Shown here piece by piece: positions 38,895 to 50,800 of a stretch of 64,000 nucleotides of DNA. A model generated the notes under the pieces. It was given only the letters and a program-made list of their open reading frames with translations, made no database searches and had not been told where the DNA came from. Within the stretch, counting starts at the first letter, position 1; the number at the start of each line of letters is the position of its first letter. The DNA lies in assembly GCF_001949145.1 (NCBI RefSeq), contig NW_019091433.1, positions 664,831 through 728,830 of the forward strand, given 5' to 3'. The position numbers were made by a program, and so were the translations under genes. This stretch comes from Acanthaster planci. Taxonomy: Eukaryota > Echinodermata > Asteroidea > Valvatida > Acanthasteridae.

Positions 38895-41800
38895 GAGTTT
38901 GTACTGCGGCGCGCACCGCACGGTCAAACACTGACGCGCTCCAGTGTTAAAACGATGTATCCCAGGTGGGATCGGTCCCTGTGATCGGTGTGTGCATATC
39001 GATATGATTCACAAAATGTTAGCGATCACTCACACCATGGATACTCGTGTGGCAGAGCTAGAAATGTTTATGTTATTAAGTACATGTTTTTACATAGAAG
39101 TAGTTCCCCTTTAAAATGTTTAACTTTAGTTTAGAGTTTTTGATTTTTTTTTCTAGTAGTGTGCCCCCCTGTTTATTTGTTTAAGCCCTAGCTTCCCCCA
39201 TATAGAGTTACCACATGGTCTGGTCACACTCAGTGTAGCAGATCAGCAGAGACCAGTCACCTTCACATGTACCTATGTATTGTTCCTCCTAACTGGAGTG
39301 TGGTTTTTCTGCTTGAGCCCTATTCTGGCGCTAGAAGTCAGTGGTGAGTTTCTAAACTTTTCTTGTTCGTGTACAAAGTTAATTTTCCCCTGTGTCCCCA
39401 ATTTTATTTAGTTTCTAAACTTTTTTGCCAAGGTTTGTCAATTTTCTTTCTGAGTATTAGTTTTCTGAATCACTAAAGTTTTCCTAATTCAGCTTAGAAA
39501 ACACACTATAAGCTTAAATATCATATTTTAGATCTATACTTAATTTTCTCATAATTTTCTTACCTTTCTTACTCTCTTTAGTTTAAGAATGTCAGTGATG
39601 CATAAGTATTTCCACCCATTTGCCTCAGAACATGCTTTTCTTTGTTTTCTCTTCCTTAGTTGATTGCTTATTTGGGCTTTCCAGGGGATTTGAATATTAA
39701 ATGAGCCCCATAGACCTGTGCACAATTTCGGTTTTATGATGTGTTAATCCCTGTTCTCCTTCCTCTCCTATGTAGTTCATGCACAAGAAATTTTGTTGTT
39801 TCTTATGCATGTATGTTCTTTACTTTTTTTTTTTTTACATATTGAAGTCTGAGTGTAAACTCATCAGGTCCATTTTACGCACTGTGTTGAGTTTTGGTTT
39901 TGGTTTTTTTTTTAAGTTTTAGTCTTGGGTTTTTTTTTTTTAGTTCTTTAGCCCTTTTGTTTTTTTTTTCATTTTTCGTGTACTTTTTCATTAATAAATA
40001 ATTTTTTTGTCCTTTTTTTAAAGTCAAATATTGGGTCTGAGTCCTTATTAATTCAGTTTCCTGCGACTTTTCCTTCAAAGATCCTTGGTTTAGTTAGAGG
40101 TTTTTTTGGTTGTTTTGTGAATTCCCCATATTGTGTCATTTTTCCCTGTTAGTGTTACACTCGCACACATACTCGACTTCAATGCAGACGCAGAGACACA
40201 TCTTCATTTCTACCTCCACGGTTCTTCCATGGTTCTTCTCTGTTGCGGCAAAGCTCCAGACTCCATTTATTCTATAAGTTCTAACCACAAGGGTAAAAAT
40301 ATCTACCTCCATGTTCTAACACTACCATGTACAGGTGATGAATGCCGATTACTGACATATCTTCTCCATGTTCCGGTGTGGCGGTCCCCCCCCCCCCGAA
40401 TAGCCGGAAATTAAACGGACGACTTTCCCGTTGTGCGCAGAGAAGGCATGGNCGTATTTTACCATATTTGGTAAGGCGGACCGCTGAGACCTGGAGACAC
40501 CTGAGATCGCCATGCACACCGGCAAATTATGCCTAAAACCAAAAATCCAACCCCTTTTATTAAAAAAATTTGTGTTTCACTGTATTTAAGGTTTCACAAT
40601 CTTCCGCAATCTTGTTACAATTTAAGTGGTGCAATCGTCTTCTAAGTTCAGTATCACACAGCTCCCCCTCATTTACACGCCTGAACTGCTGACTCCTCAG
40701 AAACCACCTCCGGCCAACTTGTCAGTAGAGATTGTATGCTGGAATGTTCTGTCTGTGAACTTCCAGGGTAGGTTAAGTCCTGAATCAAATTCAGTTCCAC
40801 TAATTCCATTTTTAAGAATACACACTTGCTATTAATCAAAAGTGTGTAAAATCAACAGAATACATCAAATATTAGCATATGAAGATACTATCCGCAGTTC
40901 CATATTGCAAAATTAAGCAAGCAAACATTCTTTTGAATCAGAGTCCAAGATGGCAGTCATTCTCTGAGTCAGAGAAGGTTTCAACACACCTTATCGTTGC
41001 AAATATCTCGTTACCAGCAGCACAAAGTATATGGTCAACCTGTTTTGTGAATATACAATGGATTAAAGCAAGTTCCATGATCCAATACACAATGGAATTT
41101 AGTAATCTCAACCACCTGTTTTAGTAAAGTGTGTGAAATACAAGTTCAACGTGCTACACACTCGAGTGTTTTTTCTTGTTTTTCTTTCTCTAAATGAACG
41201 AACACGGTCACCAAAAGTGCACACAGGATCAAAATTGATAAAAACATACATCAAGTAACACAAGTCAACAGACCAGATCAAAAGAGAATGATCGCTCCAA
41301 AAAGACATCTTGAAAATCCAAAAGTAATCAGAAGTACTAGAATGCAAATCATGAGTAATAAACCGAAAATGTTACTAATCCAAAACTGACAAACAAAAAA
41401 TCAAACCAAATGACAAATTCCACGGCTCTATCATGAAGAATCATCAATAACAAATTATTTTTCCGGCATGGTTGTCCACAATTCAATGTTGTCAAAATTA
41501 ACAATCAGCGTGTAAAACGATAACAACTCAACAGAATCAAATTAAGTGCCAATGAAATTATAAAACACAGAACAGAAGCGACAGTGAATGATCAGAATGA
41601 AAAGAGAACAAGTTATTTAAATTATAGACGCGCTATACAGAAAACAGTGAGAAAAAAAGAAAGAAAAGTAACAGGATTGGCGACTGGCTGACCTTAATCC
41701 TGTAGTTGGCTAGCGATCAACCGATCGAAGACCACCTGCCTTCCTCTACCATGTCTATGCAGGGTGATTGACATCCTCAACGTCAGGTCCCCTCGTCGGG

Positions 41801-43055
41801 CACCCGGCAGGTCCGGCGGTCCATCTCAGGCCCTATAGCCTCAGTCTTAGGGGCTGAGAGGCCACATCGGGGCTGGGAGCGATTTCACCTCCATCAGATA
41901 TCGATGAGGGTGCCACACGTCGTTTCGCTGAGCCAGGTCGAGGTGGAGTCATCTATCACGAGGATGGTGGTGGATCTATCCCCCTCGCTAGCGGTGTACC
42001 AGGTGCTTGAGCTGGCTCCTGGCTTGTGAAAACAGCACGGCCCTAGCCTCATCTGGCATAGGGCTGCTGTCGGCTCGTCCGACTGGAGACGTCCGGCCTC
42101 CACATAACGAACTTGATGCGTTGATCGTGGTCATTCCGGCACTTGATCTCAAGAAATGGGTGACAGTTGTTTAGTTTTAATGGCGCTTTCAGCTACTCAG
42201 GCTATTTGCGCCTGTAACTACACGTTTATTCGTAACCTCTTTTAATCAGCATGACACTACGGAGTTAGGAAGAAGGTCCAGTTTTAGAGGCAGAAGGAAA
42301 CCGGAGTGCCCGGAAAGCACCTGTGAGAGCGAGTATGGACTGGAAACCAAATGCACTTAAAGCCTGGGCCAAACCGGGACCCGAACCCGGCCCTCACTGG
42401 TGCAAACCGGGGAGATCCACTACGCTAACCCTCACCTTTTATACCTGGGCAATTACGTAATCATTGCCTTGGTTCTTGTCTCCCAGGTTCTTGGTTGTTA
42501 TGTTGGCTGCTTACGTTGACGTCAGTGGGCGGTGAAGTCCTTACGGGGTGTGTCCTCTGTCACAGTAGGAGTGATGGCATCCAATGGAAAAACTGTAAAC
42601 AAAATCTGTCATTTAAATTAATAAAAGTTAGTTCAGCTCTGCATCTAAAACGACCAATTTAAATAAGTCAGACAGGCCAGTGACTTACATTTTTATTAGT
42701 TAAAAATAAGTCAAATATTAGTCAAATTTGGCCAAAGTCAGTCACTGTGGACTAAAGATTAGTCCTGTCTTGATTTAATAAGTCATCAAGACCCGACTTT
42801 ACCTGGATTAGTAATTTTGAGCACAAAATGACTAACTTTTGTTTATGCAATTTCTCGCCCAAACAACATGAAACATGGGGATTCCTCCGTACTTTTTTGA
42901 GCTGCACTTCTGTGGGCCATCATAGAGTGGGACAACTGAACTTAATCCCAGTCCTTTGATCTGGGCGGAGCATCACGCTCATCAGGTCCAGCAGACTTCT
43001 GTTGAAGTGCTGTATATGAATCTGTCCAGTTTGGAGTTTAACGGATAATTGTCTG
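38895..43055. other. About 4.1 kb of non-duplicated DNA, probably inserted
   Basis: It separates two pieces that both match the copy A 3' flank. It holds poly-T runs (39900-40030), one N (40452), a GC-rich part at 41690-42120 and a SINE head at 42377-42430. No intact coding region was seen. A mobile-element or rearrangement origin is inferred only from the break in paralogy. Confidence 0.5.
42180..42432 (-). mobile_element. tRNA-derived SINE, minus orientation
   Basis: The minus strand from 42430 reads GGTTAGCGTAGTGGATC, with a perfect A box TAGCGTAGTGG (plus 42417-42427). About 30 bp further on is a B-box-like GGTTCGGGTCC (plus 42377-42387). The body runs towards 42180, ending around GCGCCATTAAAAC. 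Box spacing fits a pol III promoter. The family was not identified and the 3' limit is approximate. Confidence 0.6.
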
Positions 43056-43059
43056 GTAT

Positions 43060-43585
43060 GTCCCAAGCAATTGACACACTTCTCTGAAAACTTTCGACTA
43101 GAAATTGTCCATTGGTCGCATAATGTGTCTGCTTTGGACAGCCATATCGACAGACCAGTTATTTTGTTTCCGAATTTGAACGTCGTGGCATTTATATTGA
43201 CAAACTTGCTGGCAGGAATAATTTTCTCAAACTTCTTTATGAAACATGGACGAAAAAAATGATATAATAAGTTAAACAGATTATTTGGTACAGATAATTT
43301 ATTTTGTATTTTTTACATTGACCAAATTACTGTATTTGGTATTATATATAAAACTCGACAAAAAAGGCTTGTATTTTATAGTTCGTAGTTTACTTGTAAA
43401 TTTGACCATGTTGACATAGTCCATATTATTTTACCTTTTACTTTTTTTGTACGCATGCTGGAGGGCAAGGGTGTTTATATTGAGGATGTAATTGACATGG
43501 AAAACGGTTGAAATAAATGTGTAGTCTTGATCAACAATGATCTAATATAACCGTACAACTTGTTTCTGTCTTTTAAAGGTGTAAA
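43060..43585 (+). repeat. Third copy of the gene's 3' flank, without the gene
   Basis: It matches copy A 14690-15230 more closely than the copy B version does (CAGTTATTTTGTTTCC, TTGACAAACTTGCTGG, TGTAGTCTTGATCAACAA). No phospholipase exon precedes it. It ends at an N at 43586. Confidence 0.7.
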
Positions 43586-43586
43586 N
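43586..43586. other. Undetermined base at the left edge of repeat unit 1
   Basis: An N directly before CATTTTGGACCC, the start of the 1.2 kb repeat. The same happens at 44794. Another N is at 40452. Both repeat-edge Ns suggest an uncertain assembly join. Confidence 0.9.
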
Positions 43587-44784
43587 TCATTTTGGACCCT
43601 TTTTCAGAGCAGGTGGGGGGGGGACTGTGAATTTCTTTTGAATCATATCTAATCCGAGGAGCACGTGTTGGAACCACATGCGTTCAGCTATCCGAGAAGC
43701 AGCATGTTGTCAAAAGGTCTGGTCCGCACACTAGCCGATTCTTATTCATAGAGAACATGATATGAATCTGAAGCTTATCGTTGGCAAAGCCTCCATCAGG
43801 AAACATCCCACCAACTTGAGGGTTAGTTTGGGGCGTGGAGCTAGACGTGTCCTCGGTAGCTTATTTACAAGCACTAAACAATTTAAAACGTTCTGCTCTA
43901 AAAGTTGCATGTGACGTTTTTCCAGAAATAGCTGGGAGATTAGTCCAATCCTAGATTTTCCGCGGAAACTGAGCTGTTGATGAAGGAACTGGTCCTGGCA
44001 TATACTTGTGTCCTCGAGATGATCGCGTGTTTGTGACAAATCCTCTGCCAGTACTGTACATCCACAAAAAAGAATCTTATTGAGTACGATAATTGACTTA
44101 TTTTCCTTCGTTGCTCTAGGGTAAGCCGTCCATGATTTGAGAGAAGTGATGTAACTTTCCCTGGTGACGAGCTATAACTGATGTAGATGATTCTTATTGC
44201 CAGTCTTTGTACTCGTGTCAGGTGATGAATGTCCCAAGATCGAGGTGAGGCCATTAATAGGCCCAATTGCCTGCCCTGTTCGAATCACGATTTGTAGATT
44301 GTCAAGTTTTCTGCTATTAGAGCATTTCGTGGCACGTGGATTGGGTGGCTTGTTCAGGAGGATGGAATCTAGGAGCAGGACTGCCAGCCTGTATTTCTGA
44401 AAGTATCGGACCAAACGGCGGGGCCCTCAAAATCTCTCAATATTTTGCAGTGGAGTGTACTAGCTATAATCAAAATGGCGATGGGCATCATGACTGTTTT
44501 GAGGGGTGATTTTCTCTAGAGAGAAATATCTTCAAAAGTCATCCGTTAAGCCAGTGAAAATTGAAAGGGAAATGAAAGATGATAAAGTGAGTTTTAATTT
44601 TATACATGTCTTGAACATCTGTGAAACTTGTGAGTATTTTTCCAGATTTTTGAAGTGGGGATATTTATCACTGTTGTCTATGGCAGCTCTACTGGTCTTT
44701 ACCCCCATGGTCTTATTATGTGCGTCATAGCGCCCTCTTCAACACTGATGAAATACATGTACACGTGCCTACCGTCGTACGTAC
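43587..44784 (+). repeat. 1.2 kb tandem repeat, unit 1
   Basis: Nearly identical to 44795-46010 (estimated above 95% by eye) with small indels, such as the extra clause TGACTTCAATGAGGATCC in unit 2 near 45443. Both start at CATTTTGGACCCTTTTTCAG and end near CCGTCGTACGTACC. Each includes a LINE remnant on the minus strand. Confidence 0.9.
43746..44266 (-). pseudogene. LINE reverse-transcriptase C-terminal remnant, unit 1
   Basis: Minus-strand frames carry DIHHLTRVQRLAIRI and LTLEQRRKISQLSYSI, the pattern following the RT domain in many non-LTR elements (a VQRRAAR-like word, then LEQRR). Frames break several times, so it is dead. Family placement among CR1/Jockey/Rex-type elements is not resolved. 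Confidence 0.6.
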
Positions 44785-44794
44785 CACCAGGCTN

Positions 44795-46010
44795 CCATTT
44801 TGGACCCTTTTTCAGAGCAGGTGGGGGGGGACTGAATTTCTTTTGAATCACATCTAATCCGAGGAGCACGTGTTGGAACCACATGCGTTCAGCTATCAGA
44901 AGCAGCATGTTGTTAAAAGGTCTGGTCCGCACACCTGCCGATTGTTATTCATAGAGAACATGATATGAATCTGAATCTTATCGTTGGCAAAGCCTCCATC
45001 AGGAAACATCTCACCAACTTGAGAGTTAGTTTGGGGCGTGGAGCTAGACGTGTCCTCGGTAGCTTATTTACAAGCACTAAACAATTTAAAACGTTCTGCT
45101 CTAAAAGTTGCATGTGACGTTTTTCCAGAAATAGATGGGACGGTCTAATCCTAGATTTTCCGCGGAAAGAAGCTGTTGATGAAGGAACTGGTCCTGGCAT
45201 ATACTTGTGTCCCGCCCGAGACGATCGCGTGAAGTTTGTGACAAATCCTCTGCCAGTACTGTACATCCACAAAAAAGAATCTTATTGAGTACGATAATTG
45301 ACTTAGGCCTATTTTCCGTCGTTGCTCTAGGGTAAGCCGTCCATGATTTGAGAGAAGTGATGTAACTTTCCCTGGTGACGAGCTATAACTGATGTAGATG
45401 ATTCTTATTGCCAGTCTTTGTACTCGTGTCAGGTGATGAATGTCTGACTTCAATGAGGATCCCAAGATCGGGGTGAGGCCAGTAATAGGCCCAATTGCCT
45501 GCCCTGTCCGAATCACGATTTGTAGGTTGTCAAGTTTTCTGCTATTAGAGCATTTCGTGGCACGTGGATTGGGTGGCTTGTTCAGGAGGATGGAATCTAG
45601 GAGCAGGACTGCCAGCCTGTATTTGTGAAAGTATCGGACCAAACGGCGGGGCCCTCAAAATCTCTCTATATTTTGCAGTGGAGTGTACTAGCTATAATCA
45701 AAATGGCGATGGACATCATGACTGTTTTGAGGGGTGATTTTCTCTAGAGAGAAATATCTTCAAAAGTCATCCGTTAAGCCACTGAAAATTGAAAGGGAAA
45801 TGAAAGATGATAAAGTGAGTTTTAATTTCATACATATCTTGAACATCTGTGAAACTTGTGAGTTTTTTTTCCAGATTTTTGAAGTGGGGATATTTATCAC
45901 TGTTGTCTATGGCAGCTCTGGTCTGTACCCTCATGGTCTTATTTTGCGCGTCATAGCGCCCTCTTCAACACTGATGAAACACATGTACACGTGCCTACCG
46001 TCGTACGTAC
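44795..46010 (+). repeat. 1.2 kb tandem repeat, unit 2
   Basis: Second unit, preceded by an N at 44794. Unlike unit 1, it continues past the end into unique sequence (CTGCCTGTGGCTATG). Differences from unit 1 are single bases and short indels. Confidence 0.9.
44949..45642 (-). pseudogene. LINE reverse-transcriptase C-terminal remnant, unit 2
   Basis: Same remnant as in unit 1. Here one frame (45151-45642) stays open longer and joins SDIHHLTRVQRLAIRI to LTLEQRRKIGLSQLSYSI and YARTSSFINSFFPRKI. It is still a fragment without the catalytic RT core. Confidence 0.6.
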
Positions 46011-47804
46011 CTGCCTGTGGCTATGTCTTTCGTCAAACTTTCAATAATCAGGTTATGGCTGTTAGGATGAATAGCCGTAGACAAAGCCTCAAACTCAGTA
46101 TCGCAGGCCGGACCTTCGCAGAATATCTACGTGTCAATGTCATGTAACGCGTACATGTCATATGCCGGCTGTATATCCAATTATTGTTGTCAAAGCATCC
46201 AGAGGACACATCACACCACCTAGATTTAGGCAGGCCTACTCAAACACCTCGCGAGTTCAGTCAGGACATACCGAAATCGGTAGGCCTAGACATGTTAGAA
46301 ACCGAGACACGAGAGACTTTGTAGTTTTTGTCCCTGTTCCTTAATTCCCAACCAGTGCGTAGGCCTACATGAGTGCTCCTGTGGCCTGATATTCTCGCCC
46401 AGGTTACACGTTGCCTTCTTTTCATTACGACTGACCTCCGTTATGTAGTACGGTCAGGGAGTCCACCTGGGCTAGGTTTTTAGCGTGAGCTCATCCGCTT
46501 TTCACTGTGCTTGTGGCATGAGTGATACCATGGTGGTGCTGTTCAGCACAGTCTTTGAAACTTTCAAAGATTGCACTGAACAGTCAGTGATTATAAATTG
46601 CAAAATTTGCCAGTTGTGTTGCATGTGACCCTGTGTGCTGGACATTTGTGATCATTTGTTTAAGTCTTAGGACTGTCATATTTTCATTGGAGAGTGTGAA
46701 TGAATTTCTTATCCCCAGAGGTGTAGAGTTTGACGTCAACTTCACTCCCACGTGGGATGTCGAAGCCTACAGTTCTGGGGGTGTGAATTTCGTATATGGA
46801 ATTCTTCCCGGAGCTCTGTTTGTTGACTGGAATTAATTATTAGGGTGACTTATACATGTACGTGGCACATGGATGAAGTGGCAAATGGGCGAAGTAGTTG
46901 TGGGTGATTTGGTAAATGATGAAGTGAACAGCATTGAATTATTTGACTGAGCTGCATATAGGCTATCCGCCTCAAGCAGAAACATGCCCTCATTGGTTGA
47001 AACAAGCCATGTTGGTCGACAGTGTTCACTTTGATGGTAGAGATGCGACTGTGAGGCATTCATTTCCTAGTTGAACCAACTGAGTACAGTTCCGACCAAA
47101 GGAGCCTCCATTGCTGAAAAAATAGTGCCCTCTTTGTCAAGCTGGAGGCCCACGGCTCATACATGTACATGTAGTCGAAAACTACATGTGTAAACAAGAT
47201 CACTTTATGCTTTGACAGGGAATTAACGGACAGAAATAGTAGCACCACCTAGCACCTAGTGATGGACAGTCACAGGGTCTTGATGTGTGTTTCACAAAAA
47301 TTTCAAGATTATGACAGGAGTTTTCTTTCCAATGTCATAAGTGTCCACCTTATTTTTTTTATTTTTTGTTTATTGTTTAAAAACCTCCCCCCTCCCTGAA
47401 CCACTTGACTTGATGTACACATATTGGTAGTAGTAACTAGTAAATCTCTTGGCCTGAATGTGGCCAGCAGCCAATGGGCCCACAAGTTTTTCTTAGTGAA
47501 ATACCCCCAAGTTGGAAGGTACAGGTGGGTGTACAACTCCCAAATGCTTGTTATATGGAAATGTTTGTACAATCAGTCCCATATCACCCCTTATTTAAAA
47601 AAAACCCAGGAGATCATAAAATACAAGTGACCTCACATGGAGGAATATACTTGTAGATGGTTTGTATGGTGTTTGGTTGCAATGTGTGCGTGTGTACTAC
47701 TAGCTGTAGGAGAACTCAATCTCTTCAGTATCAGTTTTACTTAGTGGTTTTTTTTTCCTCAAAATTAGCCCAGGTGTGATTTGCCTGTATTCTGAGGAGT
47801 GACA
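46011..47804. other. Intergenic region upstream of GDPGP1
   Basis: No gene was seen. A near-perfect inverted repeat lies at 46539-46583. A stretch near 47095-47140 (CGACCAAAGGAGCCTC) resembles one near 34334, a likely dispersed repeat. The GDPGP1 promoter should be in the right part, but no distinct element could be supported. Confidence 0.5.
46539..46583. repeat. Inverted repeat, 22-bp arms
   Basis: CTGTTCAGCACAGTCTTTGA on the left pairs with TCAAAGATTGCACTGAACAG on the right with two mismatches and almost no loop, so this is a near-palindrome able to form a cruciform or hairpin. Confidence 0.85.
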
Positions 47805-50800
47805 ATGGAGCAGTTTGAGTATTCAGATCAAGACTTCTTGTTCCAAATACCCCAGCCAAGTGACGTTGGCAAAGTGGAGTTGAGTGAGGTAGGTAAACCA
47901 TGGCATACCAGTGTAACTTCTGAACCCTCGAGTTACAAGGCCAGATCAGTACAGCATTTTTTCTGCTTGTACTGGAATTTTTCAAAAGTAAAGTTCTGCT
48001 TCAGTTCTAGTACTAGACTGTTGATAAGACTTCAAGGTTTTCATGGTGAAAGAACTACATGTATATGAGTGAAACGATTGCGGTTACACCGTGGATAAAT
48101 CTCTTTCTTGAGTATGTGTGGTTCTGAGAAGAACCGGGGAATAACTTGACATTTCAAACAGTGTACTCTGTCCGTCTTCATGTGTTATATTTGTTCACCT
48201 CTTCAAAATGGTGTGCTGTTTGTACAGACCAGGAGAGAGTGTTGACCCTTGTGCCCGAAGAACTGGTATCTTCTTTGATACAATCTACAATGTCCGATTG
48301 TGTAGAGTTAGTTTTATGTGTGATTTCAATGTGTTTCATTTTTTTTGTACCCAGTTTGATAAGCTGCTGTGCTCCAAATGGGATGCTGCCGTTGACATGG
48401 GGTACTTTCGTTACAAGCTTGATAAACTACAGACAAAGATTGTGCCAGGCCCTAGGAAGATTGTTGCACAGGTGAACACAAAGTCTATATTTAGTGCTAT
48501 TACAAGGTTTGTCTTTAACCACATCCTGCCGGGGAGTTTGGTTTCGGTCACTGTGCGTTTGCCAGGGTCTCCAGAATCGGACAAAGGGAACTGGGCCTTG
48601 TAACAAAAGACCGTACTTGGAACAAAGGACTTCACTTTTTCACTCTCAATAGTGGAGATAATCCAGCCTTGTTTTGAAACAGTATACCACAGTTTGGGGT
48701 ATTTAGTGCGAGTGGATTACAACTGGGAACAAAAGTGCTCCACCACCACAGCGATGAGCCACACAGTACCGCTGCACGCTAATCTGGCCCCTAATGAAAA
48801 GAGGTCAGCAGCACACTGTGCCAGGTTTGTGAACAAAAGAAACTTACATAACGACACACAATCTGGGCTCTTTTTACAAGGCTGCAGGCCTGGCTGAAAT
48901 ACTTGGGCGTCAATAGATTTGTCTGTCAAACTAGAGTGGCCACCAGACAGTAATTCGTGTGGATGTAAACGTCCATTAATTGAAATGATGAATTTTTGAA
49001 GAGTTTTGAAAACTGAAAAAGTCCTGAGTATGTGCACTGCATTTTTCAAACCACCCGGCAGCAAGTGGTTAATGGATGTATGAGCCCCTGTATAGTGCCT
49101 TCCAAGAACTCTTCAGAAAGATTTTGAGGAGGTACTCCAATAAAAATGCCAAGGACTGAGGGGCATCAGTTCTTTTTGTGTGAGTTAGGATAGTACAGGT
49201 GTAAATTGAAGTAGACGGAAATATTCTGAGTTGACCTGTCAGGGTTAATACAGAAATGGTTATGTATGTGAAGGCCTACAGACCTGCTGTTGATCTTTTG
49301 CAGTTAAACACCAAGCGAGCTGTAGAGAGACGGAAGCCTCAGACAATTACCCATGTCACTCAGCCGTTCAACCCAGACATCTTCAACTTCACTAAAGTAG
49401 ATCCCAAAGAGGTCAGTCCAAAAAGGGCTCAGTATATTCTAGTCACGTGGAATACCATATGACATACGCCACTGTGGTTCTGTTGAAGTTGTTTTACTTC
49501 CTTGTTATTTAGATTGTCATGTGTAAAACATAACACGTGGTACATATTTACTTCTGCATTTACGATCTTTACTCTCCAAGCATTGCCTTTTCACCCTAGG
49601 GATTGTCTCTGTGCATCCTGCAGGTGTGGTATTTACATACAGGTGTTGTCTCTCTGCCTCAGGCGTTGTCTTTCCATCTCAAGTGTTGTCTTTACACTTC
49701 AGGTGTTGTCTATACACTGTAGGTGTTATCCTTACACAGTATGTGTTGCCTTTACACCAGGTGTTGTCATTGCACGGCCAGTGTTGTTTCAATTCTTACA
49801 CTGCAGGTGCTATTTGAGCTTTGTCCAGAGAAGGAAAATCCCGATAGTACAACAGACGATCAGTCTTTGTGCAATGGTACAGCAGAGAGCCGACACCACA
49901 GTGTTCTTATCAATGTCAGTCCCTTGGAATACTGCAACATACTCCTTGTCCCCAGCCGATTCCGGTGCATACCTCAGGTTTGTAGAACGCAGGTGTTACT
50001 GGAACTTGGTTAGAGTAGAATCAGAGTAAGTCTGAAGAGTGATTGAGATGAAATCAAAAGCACACCAAAAAACCCACAAAAACAAATTGAAAGAAAGTAA
50101 TTTTGAAACAGTGGACTTTGTTTTTGTCGACGGATTAAGGTACCTCAGTTGTTGCAATTCCCAAGATCTGTGGGCTCATTTTGGTCTGAATTGATCCTTA
50201 AAGGACATCTGTCAAAATTGTGTAAATTGAAGTGAGTGACAGCCTCACTAAGAAGTCATAGATCCCTAGCAGTCCCAAATCCTCTGATTTCAATGTGATT
50301 TTACATACACCTTAGGGGGTTAGGGTTAAGGAAATGAAAGCTTACATTTTCTTGGTTGAATTGTGGTCACGTTGGTTAATTTGCAAAGTAACAGTGCCAA
50401 GAGATTGATGGATTCATCAGTTCAGTGCATGCTTGGGATTTCGAAATAATGCAGATCTGGTGAACTACTTGAGGTCTTGCAAAAAAAGATTCCAATTTGA
50501 CCGTACCTCTTACTTTCTAAATGATTTCAACAGGTGTTAACAGAAGATGCGATGCACTTAGCTCTGGAGACCATGTTGCTGAGTGCTCACAGGTAAAGCT
50601 CTATTTTGACGGCTGTAATGTTAAAGTTTCCTTTTGATTATGTAATGGGCATACTGATCATCATTTCCAAAATACTAACGTAACATTTGCGCTGTTTCTT
50701 TTTACAGTGGTTTTATACTTGGGTTCAACAGTTTGTGCGCCCTTGCTTCTGTAAATCACCAACATTTCCATGGCTACTACCTGGAGCATGACCTTCCCAT

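Noticed and set aside
38895-40100. LTR retrotransposon in the 4.1 kb non-duplicated stretch
   Set aside because: A TGGCGCTAGAAG word near 39330 looked like a primer-binding site, but no LTR pair or gag/pol frame was found.
49502-50029. 175-codon frame
   Set aside because: Frame shadow created by the minisatellite and by the GDPGP1 exon 49807-49977 read in another phase.
50310-50336. GGGTTAGGGTTAAGG as telomeric repeat
   Set aside because: Only about two telomere-like hexamers, not an array.
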